From Mesorhizobium sp. WSM4306 (lineage in GTDB: Bacteria; Pseudomonadota; Alphaproteobacteria; Rhizobiales; Rhizobiaceae), in assembly GCF_007003975.1 (NCBI RefSeq), contig NZ_VFTC01000001.1, forward strand, positions 248,001 through 312,000: a DNA stretch of 64,000 nucleotides. Direction: 5' to 3'. Every line of letters begins with the position of its first letter. The first letter of the stretch is position 1. Made by a program: the position numbers and the translations under genes. Shown piece by piece: positions 8,170 to 16,519 of the stretch. The notes beneath the pieces were generated by a model that searched no databases, was not told where the DNA came from, and saw only the letters and a list, made by a program, of their open reading frames with translations.

Positions 8170-8559
8170 TCAGTCGACGGCGATGAGCGCTGCGGCCACG
8201 GCGCGGTCTTCGGCAAGCAGCACATTGTAGGTCCGCACCGCCGCTCCCGTCGACATCGGATCGGAGGCAATGCCAGCCGCTTTCAGCGCCGCCCGAAGTG
8301 CTGCCGGCAAGGGTCGCAAATCCTTGCCTGTGCCGACCAGCAGAATCTCGACCTTGCCGGCCTCGGCCAGCAGCAGATCGAAATCCGCCGCGGTCAGCGC
8401 CAGCGGATCGGCCGGCTCCCAGCCATGGATGCCCGAGGGCAGGCACAGCAGCGAGCCGCGATGCGACATATCGGCGAAGCGGAAGCCGCCATTGCCATAG
8501 GCCTCGATCGGCGCCCGTCCGGGGAAATGCGCCTCGCGAATGACAATGCCTTTTGCCAC
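8170..8559 (-). CDS. Mth938-like domain protein (NDUFAF3-like)
   Basis: The 129-residue single-domain protein belongs to the Mth938/DUF498 family (AYGNGGFRFADMSHRGSLLCLP, VEILLVGTGKDLRPLP). The mitochondrial homologue NDUFAF3 is a complex I assembly factor. The gene lies 11 bp after secDF and 1 bp before the NDUFAF6-like gene. The link between this family and secDF/yajC is a known alphaproteobacterial gene order and fits a job in inserting or maturing membrane complexes. No catalytic motif is visible. Confidence 0.88.
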   Translation of the reverse strand: MAKGIVIREAHFPGRAPIEAYGNGGFRFADMSHRGSLLCLPSGIHGWEPADPLALTAADFDLLLAEAGKVEILLVGTGKDLRPLPAALRAALKAAGIASDPMSTGAAVRTYNVLLAEDRAVAAALIAVD

Positions 8560-8570
8560 GTGAGCGGCCG

Positions 8571-11120
8571 TCAGGTCGCCACGGCCTTGCCGCCACCAAC
8601 CGGCTTCTCCTCGTCCACCGTCGCCTGCGGTCTTAGCCTGAACAGGATCAGCAAGGGTGCTGCGATGAAGATCGACGAATAGGTGCCGAAGACGACACCG
8701 AACAGCATCGCCATGGTGAACGAACGGATCACCTCGCCGCCGAACAGCACCAGCGCCAAGAGCGCCAGGATGGTCGTCACCGAAGTCAGCGTCGTTCTCG
8801 ACAGCGTCTCGTTGATGGCGTTGTTCAACAATTGCGGCAGCGGCATCTTCTTGTATTTTCGCAGATCCTCGCGGACGCGGTCATAAACGACGATCGTATC
8901 GTTCAACGAATAGCCGATGATGGTCAGGATCGCCGCCAGCGACGACTGGTTGAACTCGAGCCCGGTGATGACGAAGAAGCCGAGCGTCATCACCACATCG
9001 TGCACCGTCGCCACGATGGCGCCGACCGCGAACTGCCATTCGAAGCGGAACCAGACATAGACCAGGATGCCTATCAGCGCGACCAGCATGGCAATGGTGC
9101 CTTGCTTGGCCAGTTCGCCCGAAACCGTGGGGCCCACCACTTCGACGCGGCGGAAATCATAAGTGTCCTGCAGCTCGCCGCGCACCTTGTCGATGACGGT
9201 CTGCTCGGCGTTCTCGCCGCCTTCCTGGGTGCCGACACGGATCAGCACGTCGTTGGGGGCGCCGAACTGCTGCACCTGCACTTCACCGATGTTGAGCTCC
9301 GACAGCCGGCTTCTGATATCGCCGATATCGGCGTCGCCTTGCTTGGACTGCACCTCGATGATCGAGCCACCCTTGAAATCGATGCCGTAATTGATGTCGA
9401 TGGTCAGGAATCCAACAACCGACAGGACCGACAGCAGGCTGGACAGCGCGAAGGTCCAGCGGCGGATGCCCATGAACGGGATCTTCGTGCCCGGCGGAAT
9501 GAAGGTCACCGGCGCACGCGGCAATTCCTTCGGGCGCGCGCGACGCAGCCAGATCGACACCAGCAGACGGGTGAAGGTGAAGGCGGTGAACACCGTGGTC
9601 AGGATGCCGATGGCATAGGTGATGGCAAAGCCCTTGACCGGGCCGGTGCCGAGATAAAACAGCACCACGGTGGCGATCAGCGACGTCACGTTGGAATCGA
9701 CGATGGTCGCCAACGCCTTCGAGAAGCCAGTATCGATCGCCTGGATCACCGAGCGTCCGGCGCGTCGCTCCTCGCGGATACGCTCATAGATCAGCACGTT
9801 GGAATCGACCGCCATGCCGATGGTCAGCACGATACCGGCAATGCCGGGCAAGGTCAGCGTCGCGCCAAGCAGCGACAACAGACCGACGATCATCGCCACG
9901 TGGACGGCAAGCGCAATGTTGGCGAGGAAGCCGAGGAAGCCGTAGGCGACGAACATGAAGGCGACGACGAGAATAGAACCGATAATGCCGGCGACCTTGC
10001 CGGCATGGATCGAATCCTGGCCAAGGCCCGGGCCCACCGTGCGCTCTTCGATCACGGTCAGCTTTGCCGGCAGCGCGCCGGCGCGCAGCAGCACGGCAAG
10101 ATCGTTGGCGCTTTCGGCGGTGAAATTCCCAGAAATCTGGCCACTGCCGCCGAGGATCGGTTCGCGGATCACCGGCGCCGAAATCACCTGATTGTCGAGG
10201 ATGATGGCGAATGGCTTGCCGACATTCTGCTGCGTCGCCTGGCCGAAATGGGTCGCGCCGCGCGAATTGAAGGTGAACGAAACCACCGGCTCGTTGGTTT
10301 GCGAGTTGTAGGTGGCCGTCGCCTTGGCGAGATCTTCGCCGGAAACGATGACGCGGTTTTCCACAAGATACGGAACCGGCGGATCGTCCTGCGAATAGAG
10401 CACCGAGGAGCCTGCCGGCGGGCGGCCATTGAGCGCATCCTGCACCGACATCGAGGTGTCGACCATCTGGAAGGTCATCTTGGCGGTCTGGCCGATGATT
10501 TCCTTCAGCCTTTGCGGATCCTGCAGGCCCGGCACCTGGACCAGCACGCGGTCGTCGCCCTGCCGCTGCACGATCGGCTCGGTGGTGCCGAGTTCGTTGA
10601 CGCGACGCTCGACGACTTCGATCGACTGCGCCAATGCGGCCGAGGTGCGGTATTTTACGCCGGCATCGGTGACGGTGAACTTGAGCACGCCGGCTTCGGA
10701 ATCATCCAGCGACATTTCCTGGATGGAACCACCGGTGAACAGGCCGGCGGCGACCGGATCTGTCAGCGGCTTCAGCGCCGTCTTGGCGGCATCAATCTGA
10801 TTGGGGTCCGTTATGCGCACCTGCACGGTTTTGCCGGTGCCGCCGAGACCGGTATAGCCCAGCTTCGCGTCGCGCAGCAGCGTGCGGATTTCGTCGCGCG
10901 TCGTCTCCAGCTGCGCCTTGACCAGATCGTTCTGGTCCATCTGCAAGAGGATATGCGAGCCGCCCTGCAGGTCGAGACCCAGCGTCATCTGCCGCTTCGG
11001 CACCCAGCTTGGCAGTTGCGCCAATGTGCTGGCGGGGAAAAGGTTGGGCGCGGCAAGGATGAACGTGGTGGCCACGGCCAGCCAGATCAGGATCATCTTC
11101 AGGCGCGAAAAATATAGCAT
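8571..11120 (-). CDS. secDF: Fused protein translocase subunit SecDF
   Basis: The 849-residue fusion joins SecD (residues 1 to about 510, with TM1, the GLDLQGGSH motif, the periplasmic P1 domain and five more helices) to SecF (about 540-849, with GIDFKGGSIIEVQ). SecDF uses the proton gradient to pull proteins out of the SecYEG channel. GMAVDSNVLIYERIREE and GYSLNDTIVVYDRVRE mark the two halves of the RND-like transmembrane core. It is the downstream gene of the yajC/secD region, with an extra truncated secD copy upstream at 11306-12406. The NDUFAF3-like gene follows after 11 bp. Confidence 0.96.
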   Translation of the reverse strand: MLYFSRLKMILIWLAVATTFILAAPNLFPASTLAQLPSWVPKRQMTLGLDLQGGSHILLQMDQNDLVKAQLETTRDEIRTLLRDAKLGYTGLGGTGKTVQVRITDPNQIDAAKTALKPLTDPVAAGLFTGGSIQEMSLDDSEAGVLKFTVTDAGVKYRTSAALAQSIEVVERRVNELGTTEPIVQRQGDDRVLVQVPGLQDPQRLKEIIGQTAKMTFQMVDTSMSVQDALNGRPPAGSSVLYSQDDPPVPYLVENRVIVSGEDLAKATATYNSQTNEPVVSFTFNSRGATHFGQATQQNVGKPFAIILDNQVISAPVIREPILGGSGQISGNFTAESANDLAVLLRAGALPAKLTVIEERTVGPGLGQDSIHAGKVAGIIGSILVVAFMFVAYGFLGFLANIALAVHVAMIVGLLSLLGATLTLPGIAGIVLTIGMAVDSNVLIYERIREERRAGRSVIQAIDTGFSKALATIVDSNVTSLIATVVLFYLGTGPVKGFAITYAIGILTTVFTAFTFTRLLVSIWLRRARPKELPRAPVTFIPPGTKIPFMGIRRWTFALSSLLSVLSVVGFLTIDINYGIDFKGGSIIEVQSKQGDADIGDIRSRLSELNIGEVQVQQFGAPNDVLIRVGTQEGGENAEQTVIDKVRGELQDTYDFRRVEVVGPTVSGELAKQGTIAMLVALIGILVYVWFRFEWQFAVGAIVATVHDVVMTLGFFVITGLEFNQSSLAAILTIIGYSLNDTIVVYDRVREDLRKYKKMPLPQLLNNAINETLSRTTLTSVTTILALLALVLFGGEVIRSFTMAMLFGVVFGTYSSIFIAAPLLILFRLRPQATVDEEKPVGGGKAVAT

Positions 11121-11171
11121 ATGGCGTCGTCCGTCAGGGCATACTGGCGGATCGTTCCGCCGACAATTCGG

Positions 11172-11314
11172 TTATTTCTTGGCGTTGTTATTTGCCACCG
11201 GCTCGCCCTTACCCTGCACATCGTCGATTGTCGAGCGCGCTAAGGTCAATTCGGCGCTGCCGCTGGCAGCGGTTTCAGCGTCAATCGCCTCTGTCGGTTT
11301 CCATTCTAATTCTG
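11172..11314 (-). pseudogene. 3' remnant of a second yajC copy
   Basis: Read on the minus strand this stretch gives about 38-46 codons ending in ARSTIDDVQGKGEPVANNNAKK and a stop. That closely matches the end of the intact YajC (RSTIADVRVKGEPVANQNAKK). No start codon or transmembrane part remains; its upstream end merges with the 3' end of the truncated secD paralogue in another frame. The stop is 51 bp before secDF, much like the 55 bp between the intact yajC and the secD paralogue. This marks an old tandem duplication followed by an internal deletion. Confidence 0.85.
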
Positions 11315-12406
11315 AACGCCGCCGGGCGCTATCGTTCGCACGTCGACTATTTTCAGCTTTGCCGGCATCGGGCCCGAACGCAGAAGCAGGGCAAGAACCT
11401 GAGCGCTCTCCTTGGTGAAGTTGCCTGATATCTGACCGGTACCGCCAAGGATAGGCTCGCGGATGATGGGCGCCGAAAGCACCTGATTGTCGAGGATTAT
11501 CGCAAAGGGTCTGCCGACATTCTGTGAGGTCGCCTGGGCAAAACGCGTCGTACCCTTGGCATCGAAGGCGAACGATACAACCGGCTCATTCATGGCCGAG
11601 TTGTAGGTTGCCTGGGCATTGACGATGTTGTCGCCGGAAACAATGACGCGGTTTTCGACCAGATACGGAACCGGCGGATCGTCCTGCGAATAAAGCACCG
11701 AGGACCCGGCCGGCGGACGGCCATCGATGGCGTCCTGTACCGGCATCGTCGTATCGACCATCTGGAAGGTCAAATTGCCGGGCTGCCCCAAAATGTCGGT
11801 AAGCCGGGCTGGCGTCTTCAAGCCGGGCACCTGAACAAGGAGGCGATCGTTGCCTTGCGGCTTCGCGATCGGTTCGACACCGATGCCGTCGCTGACCCGG
11901 CGTTCGACGACTTCCATCGATTGCGCCAGCGCCATCGACGTCCGCAGCTTCAAACCGTCATCCGTCATCGTAAGTTTGAGCAGCCCCGGCTCTGGCTCGT
12001 CGAGCGCCATCTCCTGGACCGGATTGTCCCCGGCGACCGGATCGGTGAATATCTTCAGGGCTGTCTTTGCGGCATCGACTTGTGCTGTATCCCTAATGTT
12101 GAGATGCACCTCTCGGCCGGACTGACCAAGCCCCTTGTAACCAACCCGAGCGTCGCGCAGCAGCGTGCGAATGTCGTCACGCACCGTCTCGAGACGAGAC
12201 TTGATCAGATCGTCCTTATCCACCTCGAGCAGCAACTGCGAACCGCCCAGCTGCTCAAAGCTCGCGTGCCGCTTGGGCAGCCAGGCAAGAAGATCATCGA
12301 GCGTGCCGTCAGGCTTCAGGGAGCGCGCGCCGAGCAGCACGCCCAACACCACCACGCCCGCAACCGCCAGCCAGATCAGGATCTTCGTAAGGCGCGAAAA
12401 CCGCAT
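11306..12406 (-). CDS. Truncated SecD paralogue (TM1 plus periplasmic P1 region only)
   Basis: The 366-residue protein matches residues 1 to about 375 of the SecDF encoded downstream, then stops at RTIAPGGVQN where SecD continues into TM2 (RTVGPGLGQD). It therefore has one membrane anchor and the periplasmic P1 domain, but no RND core or SecF. The normal GLDLQGG motif after TM1 is changed to FEQLGGS. The stretch from GRPPAGSSVLYSQDDPP to VENRVIVSG is nearly identical to the SecDF copy. The frame is open throughout, so it may be expressed as a periplasmic P1 module. It sits between yajC and secDF in the same orientation. Confidence 0.85.
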   Translation of the reverse strand: MRFSRLTKILIWLAVAGVVVLGVLLGARSLKPDGTLDDLLAWLPKRHASFEQLGGSQLLLEVDKDDLIKSRLETVRDDIRTLLRDARVGYKGLGQSGREVHLNIRDTAQVDAAKTALKIFTDPVAGDNPVQEMALDEPEPGLLKLTMTDDGLKLRTSMALAQSMEVVERRVSDGIGVEPIAKPQGNDRLLVQVPGLKTPARLTDILGQPGNLTFQMVDTTMPVQDAIDGRPPAGSSVLYSQDDPPVPYLVENRVIVSGDNIVNAQATYNSAMNEPVVSFAFDAKGTTRFAQATSQNVGRPFAIILDNQVLSAPIIREPILGGTGQISGNFTKESAQVLALLLRSGPMPAKLKIVDVRTIAPGGVQN

Positions 12407-12461
12407 ATGGCGTTGCCCGTTGCTGGTCTACCCTGCCCTAAAATCCGGTTCTGTTCTGGGC

Positions 12462-12809
12462 TTACTTCTTGGCGTTCTGGTTGGCCACCGGTTCACCCTT
12501 GACCCGCACATCGGCAATCGTCGAGCGCAGCGCCGTCACCTTGGTGCCGCCGCCGAGGTCGATCTCGAGCTCATGGTCGTCAATCACCTTAGTCACCTTA
12601 CCGACGAAGCCGCCGCCGGTGATGACCGTGTCGCCACGGCGCACCGCCGAGAGCATCTCCTGGCGCTTCTTCAGCTGCGCGCGCTGCGGTCGGATGATGA
12701 GGAAATACATGATCACGAAGATCAGCACGAACGGGAGTATCATGCCGATATCCCCGAACGGACCAAGCGGAGTTCCGGTGGCTTGGGCGTATGCCGGTGT
12801 GACGAACAT
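12462..12809 (-). CDS. yajC: Preprotein translocase subunit YajC
   Basis: The 115-residue YajC has one transmembrane helix (MILPFVLIFVIMYFLIIRPQ) and the cytoplasmic domain with ITGGGFVGKVTKV. YajC associates with SecDF and YidC at the Sec channel. ATG 12809 was chosen because AGGAG sits upstream and the protein then has normal length; the longer frame adds 61 unrelated residues. The next gene is the truncated secD paralogue after 55 bp, then secDF, so the order yajC-secD'-secDF reflects a duplication. Confidence 0.95.
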   Translation of the reverse strand: MFVTPAYAQATGTPLGPFGDIGMILPFVLIFVIMYFLIIRPQRAQLKKRQEMLSAVRRGDTVITGGGFVGKVTKVIDDHELEIDLGGGTKVTALRSTIADVRVKGEPVANQNAKK

Positions 12810-13083
12810 CAAGAACTCCTGGATACGAAAAGGGCCACAAGGCGGGCCTCGCCAAATTTGGCCGGAATATAGTGGGTAAAGTTGCCAATGCAACTGGACG
12901 GCCCGGCTTTCGGCTGCTTTTCCGGCCGGTTGACCCGTGTTAGAGCATGCTCCCGGATTGCGGGCGTGGTTTTCGCAAAAGATCATGCTCAAACAAAAGC
13001 TTGGAACCCGTTTCTATCTCGCCCGGATCAGGACGATTTCCGCCCCCGCGCACGTTCGTGCCGAACAAACAAAAGACCGAGAC

Positions 13084-13959
13084 ATGACAGACAGCACCAT
13101 CGAGGCCCTGAACCAAAAGCTCGACCGCCTCATCGAGGCGGTCTCCCGCCTCGCCCCGCCGCCGGTGCCGCAAACCGACCTCGCCGCGGCCGATTGCTTC
13201 GTCTGGCAGGCCGATCCCGGCTATCTCGAGCCGGTTCGCAAGGTGAACCGCGTCGACATCGGCCTGATCCGCGGCGTCGACCGCGTGCGCGACATTCTGG
13301 TCGAAAACACCGAGCGCTTCGCTGCCGGCCACGCCGCCAACAACGTGCTTTTGTGGGGTGCGCGCGGCATGGGCAAATCCTCGTTGGTCAAGGCCGTGCA
13401 TGCCGAGATTAATGCCAAAGCCAAATCCGACCTGCCGCTCAAACTTATCGAAATCCACCGCGAGGACATCGACACGCTGCCGAAGCTGATGAACCTGCTG
13501 AAGGCGGCGCCCTTCCGCTTCATCCTGTTTTGTGATGACCTCTCATTCGACCATGACGACACCTCCTACAAGTCGTTGAAGGCAGCCCTCGAGGGCGGTG
13601 TCGAAGGCCGTCCGGCCAATGTCATCTTCTACGCCACGTCGAATCGCCGGCACCTGCTGCCGCGTGACATGATCGACAATGAGCGCTCGACCGCCATCAA
13701 CCCGTCCGAGGCAGTCGAGGAGAAGGTCTCGCTGTCCGACCGTTTCGGCCTGTGGCTCGGCTTCCACAAATGCTCGCAGGACGAATATCTCGACATGATC
13801 AACGGCTATGCCAGCCATCACGGGCTGGAGATCGACCCAGAGCAACTGCGCGCCGAAGCGCTCGAATGGGCAACGACGCGCGGCAGCCGCTCCGGCCGCG
13901 TTGCCTGGCAGTTCACGCAGGATCTGGCCGGCCGGCTCGGCAAGCCGCTCAACGACTGA
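13084..13959 (+). CDS. DUF815 family ATP-binding protein (AAA+)
   Basis: The 291-residue AAA+-type protein has a Walker A at residues 92-100 (GARGMGKSS), a Walker B (RFILFCDDLSF) and sensor-type segments (VIFYATSNRRHLLPRD, RFGLWLGF). DUF815 proteins are conserved in alphaproteobacteria but their role is not defined. ATG 13084 is used; 49 codons upstream have no family character. It is divergent from yajC, with 274 bp between, and convergent with the LysM/LytM gene. Confidence 0.88.
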   Translation: MTDSTIEALNQKLDRLIEAVSRLAPPPVPQTDLAAADCFVWQADPGYLEPVRKVNRVDIGLIRGVDRVRDILVENTERFAAGHAANNVLLWGARGMGKSSLVKAVHAEINAKAKSDLPLKLIEIHREDIDTLPKLMNLLKAAPFRFILFCDDLSFDHDDTSYKSLKAALEGGVEGRPANVIFYATSNRRHLLPRDMIDNERSTAINPSEAVEEKVSLSDRFGLWLGFHKCSQDEYLDMINGYASHHGLEIDPEQLRAEALEWATTRGSRSGRVAWQFTQDLAGRLGKPLND

Positions 13960-13978
13960 CATCGATCCGCCAAAGCTG

Positions 13979-14006
13979 AAAAAGCCCGCCCCTTGCGGAG
14001 CGGGCT
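13979..14006 (-). terminator. Rho-independent terminator of the LysM/LytM gene
   Basis: AGCCCGC (13983-13989) pairs with GCGGGCT (14000-14006) across a 10-base loop. On the minus strand the stem is followed by five T residues. It lies about 70 bp after the stop of the minus-strand gene at 14075 and between two convergent genes, so it may also stop the DUF815 transcript. Confidence 0.75.
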
Positions 14007-14074
14007 GAGCCGGCGGGCCGGACTGGAGGTCAGACGGCGTGCAATCGTTTATTGTTCTATTCGAAACAGCTCGG

Positions 14075-15580
14075 CTATTCGAGATAGCCCGAGGGATCGA
14101 CCGGAGCCGAGTTCTTGCGCACTTCGAAGTGCAATTTCGGCGAGTCGGTGGTGCCGCTCATGCCCGACAGCGCGATTTCCTGGCCACGCTTGACCTTCTG
14201 GCCGCGCTGAACCTCGATCGAACTGGCGTGGCCATAGACGGTGACCAGACCGTTTTCGTGGCGCACCAGCACCGTGTTGCCGAATTCCTTGAGGCCGTCG
14301 CCGGCATAGATGACGACGCCATTCTCGGCCGCCTTGACCGGCGTCCCTTCCGGCACGGCGATGTCGACACCGTCCTTGCCGCCGCCAAAGCTGGAGATGA
14401 CGCGGCCACGCACCGGCCAGCGCATCTTGCCGATGCCGGTGGCATCCGGCGCAACGGCGTCTTCGTCCTCGGCCTGCTGGATGACCTTGGCGTCCTTCTT
14501 CGGCGGCGTGTAGGTCGCCAGCGTCTCCGTCGGCTTTGCCGCCGGCTGGGTGGCGGCCGTTGTCACCGGATCGACCTTTGCCGGTTTGGCGCTGGCGACC
14601 GTTGCCGTGCCGCCGGCCGGAACCTTAAGCGTCTGGCCGATCTTGAGCAGGCCGTCCTGCATACCGTTTGCCTGCTTCAGCGCGACGACACCGACGCCGG
14701 TCTTGCGTGCGATGGAGGACAGGCTATCGCCCTGCTGCACCGTATAGGTGCCGGCGCCTGCCTTTGGTGCGGCGGCGGCAGTCTGCGCCGGCTTGTCGGT
14801 CTTCGGCTTGTTCGCGGCGGCCGAAGCGTCGACCTGCGCGGCGGATTTGCCGTCCTTGACTTTTGGCTGCTGCGGCAGCACGGCGACCTTCTCCGGCGCC
14901 GGTGCCTTGGGGCTGTTCGCAGGCTTGCCGTCGGCAAGCTTCGGCTCGGTGCCTTTGCTCGAATAGGCATAGGCCGGGATGACGAGCTTCTGGCCGGTCT
15001 TCAGCCCCTTAGTGGCGCTCAAGCCGTTGACCTTCATGATCACATCGGCCGGCACGTGATAGCGCTGTGCGACGCCGGAAATGGTCTCGCCATCCCTGAC
15101 CACGATCTCGGTGGCATGCGGCGTGCCGGCGGCCGGCTTCGCTGCGTAAGGCTCACCAGCATTCTTGAACGGCCTCGCCGGTTGGACGGCGCCGGTCGTC
15201 ATGGTCCTGTCGACATGCGGTGCAGGCGCAAGCGCCGGTGCGGAAGCGGTGCGCATCGGCGCCGCCGCCGGCTGGCTTGGCGGCGGCAGCTGCTGCACCG
15301 TGACCGGCTCCAGGCTGGAGCGGCTGACCGACTGGCTATGGCTGCCATCGACGGGTGCAGCAGCGATCGGCTCGGCCGCCACGTCGCCCGGATAGGGCTG
15401 CGCGGTGCTCTGCTTGTCGATGATGGCGCGTTGATTGTTGGTCGAGGAGGTGAAGACGTCGTCGACACCGTTGAACCGCGAGGCCTGGGAGCTACACCCC
15501 GCCGCCACGCCGGCTAGCATGAGAACAGCGCAACCCCGCGACAGAGTACGCCCGTTTGCCTTCAAAACACTGAATTGCAT
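14075..15580 (-). CDS. LysM plus degenerate LytM (M23) lipoprotein, NlpD/DipM-like amidase activator
   Basis: The 501-residue protein begins with a lipoprotein signal (LMLAGVAAGCSS). It has two LysM peptidoglycan-binding repeats (ETISGVAQRYHVPADVIMKVNG and DSLSSIARKTGVGVVALKQANG), a Pro/Ala/Lys-rich linker and a C-terminal LytM domain. The zinc ligands are lost: the first motif reads KDGVDIA rather than HxGxD and the last reads KLHFEVR rather than HLHFEVR. Degenerate LytM factors activate septal amidases and help split daughter cells. It ends the serS-surE-pcm run, separated from pcm by a hairpin repeat. ATG 15580 gives the best signal peptide. Confidence 0.88.
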   Translation of the reverse strand: MQFSVLKANGRTLSRGCAVLMLAGVAAGCSSQASRFNGVDDVFTSSTNNQRAIIDKQSTAQPYPGDVAAEPIAAAPVDGSHSQSVSRSSLEPVTVQQLPPPSQPAAAPMRTASAPALAPAPHVDRTMTTGAVQPARPFKNAGEPYAAKPAAGTPHATEIVVRDGETISGVAQRYHVPADVIMKVNGLSATKGLKTGQKLVIPAYAYSSKGTEPKLADGKPANSPKAPAPEKVAVLPQQPKVKDGKSAAQVDASAAANKPKTDKPAQTAAAAPKAGAGTYTVQQGDSLSSIARKTGVGVVALKQANGMQDGLLKIGQTLKVPAGGTATVASAKPAKVDPVTTAATQPAAKPTETLATYTPPKKDAKVIQQAEDEDAVAPDATGIGKMRWPVRGRVISSFGGGKDGVDIAVPEGTPVKAAENGVVIYAGDGLKEFGNTVLVRHENGLVTVYGHASSIEVQRGQKVKRGQEIALSGMSGTTDSPKLHFEVRKNSAPVDPSGYLE

Positions 15581-15700
15581 CGCACTAACCCGCACAGACC
15601 CGGTACACACTGGTCATGATTAAAGCGCGTTAATGTTACTGGCGGGTTAACCCCATAGAATCCGACGCAAATTTTCTTAAAACATTTTCGAAGCCGCCGA

Positions 15701-15841
15701 AGGTGCGTTGAGATTCAGGTCAGGCCGAGTCGAAAATGACAGATTCTGAGAACCGGAGCGGAGCGTACTCAAGTACGTGAGCACCGGAAGCGCAGGAAGC
15801 TGCCATTTGCAGTCCGGCCTCACCTGAATATCAATGCACCT
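15701..15841. repeat. 141-bp palindromic intergenic repeat (rhizobial-type hairpin element)
   Basis: The arms 15701-15746 and about 15796-15841 are inverted copies (AGGTGC..TTGA..ATTCAGGT..AGGCCG..AAATG.CAG..TTC) with scattered mismatches. The centre holds a second palindrome, CGTACT-CA-AGTACG. Transcribed, it would form one long hairpin between pcm and the LysM/LytM gene; its right edge touches the pcm stop codon. The layout is that of the short mosaic palindromes found between genes in rhizobia. It could shape mRNA ends or bind a nucleoid protein; neither is shown. Confidence 0.75.
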
Positions 15842-16493
15842 AGATCACTGCCGCGACACTGCGCAGGATCGGCTGCAGGCGCACCGTGCCGATATCCTCG
15901 CGCTCGAAACGGCTGCCGACCTTGGTCAGCTTGGCCAGCACCTGCTCGCCCTCTTCCGGCCCGATCGGCGCAATGACGATGCCGCCGGACGACAACTGGT
16001 CGAGCAGGAAGCGCGGCAGGCTGTCGAATGCCGCCCAGGCGACGATGCGGTCGAACGGCCCTTCATTGGCAAGCCCATTCGAACCGTCCGCCTGGCGCAC
16101 GACGACATTGCCGATGCCGAGCGCCTCGAAGCGTTGCTTCGCCTGTTCGGCCAGCGTCTTGTAGCGATCGACGCTGACGATACGCGCCGCCAGCCGCGAC
16201 ATCACCGCCGCCGTGTAGCCCGACCCCGTACCGATCTCGAGCACACGGTTGCCGGGCTCTATTGCCAACGATGCGATCACCGCCGCCTGCAGGTCGGCGC
16301 CTTCGATCGCCTCACCGCATTCGATCGGGAGCATGCCGTCCGACCAGGCGATGGAATGGTACTGGCCATTGAGGAAGCCGCGCCGCGGCGTCGCCTCGAA
16401 GGCGGCGATCAGCGCCTTCGGCACCGCGCCGCGGCCACGCAGGCGCAGCAGGAAAGCGGCAAAACCCTCGCGGTCGTCGAGCGGCAAGTTCAT
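15840..16493 (-). CDS. pcm: Protein-L-isoaspartate O-methyltransferase
   Basis: The 217-residue SAM-dependent enzyme methylates isoaspartyl residues to start repair of aged proteins. It shows the class I SAM motif VLEIGTGSGYTAAVMSRLA and the family substrate loop (SDGMLPIECGEAIEGADLQA). It lies 26 bp after surE, the same surE-pcm pairing seen in many Proteobacteria. A second family member is at 42269. Its stop codon touches the palindromic repeat at 15701-15841. Confidence 0.93.
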   Translation of the reverse strand: MNLPLDDREGFAAFLLRLRGRGAVPKALIAAFEATPRRGFLNGQYHSIAWSDGMLPIECGEAIEGADLQAAVIASLAIEPGNRVLEIGTGSGYTAAVMSRLAARIVSVDRYKTLAEQAKQRFEALGIGNVVVRQADGSNGLANEGPFDRIVAWAAFDSLPRFLLDQLSSGGIVIAPIGPEEGEQVLAKLTKVGSRFEREDIGTVRLQPILRSVAAVI

Positions 16494-16519
16494 GCAAAAA
16501 CCTTCTTCATGCCAAAACC

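Noticed and set aside
5844-8186. 780-codon open frame on the plus strand
   Set aside because: It runs antisense to the membrane hydroxylase, the hypothetical and the NDUFAF6-like genes, has no domain, and has Arg/Pro/His-rich shadow composition caused by high GC.
8832-11117. 761-codon open frame on the plus strand
   Set aside because: It is exactly antisense to secDF; the His/Asp/Arg-rich composition is typical of a mirror frame.
13979-14006. Small RNA gene between the DUF815 and LysM/LytM genes
   Set aside because: The only structured element is a terminator hairpin; no promoter for an independent RNA was seen in the 114-bp gap.
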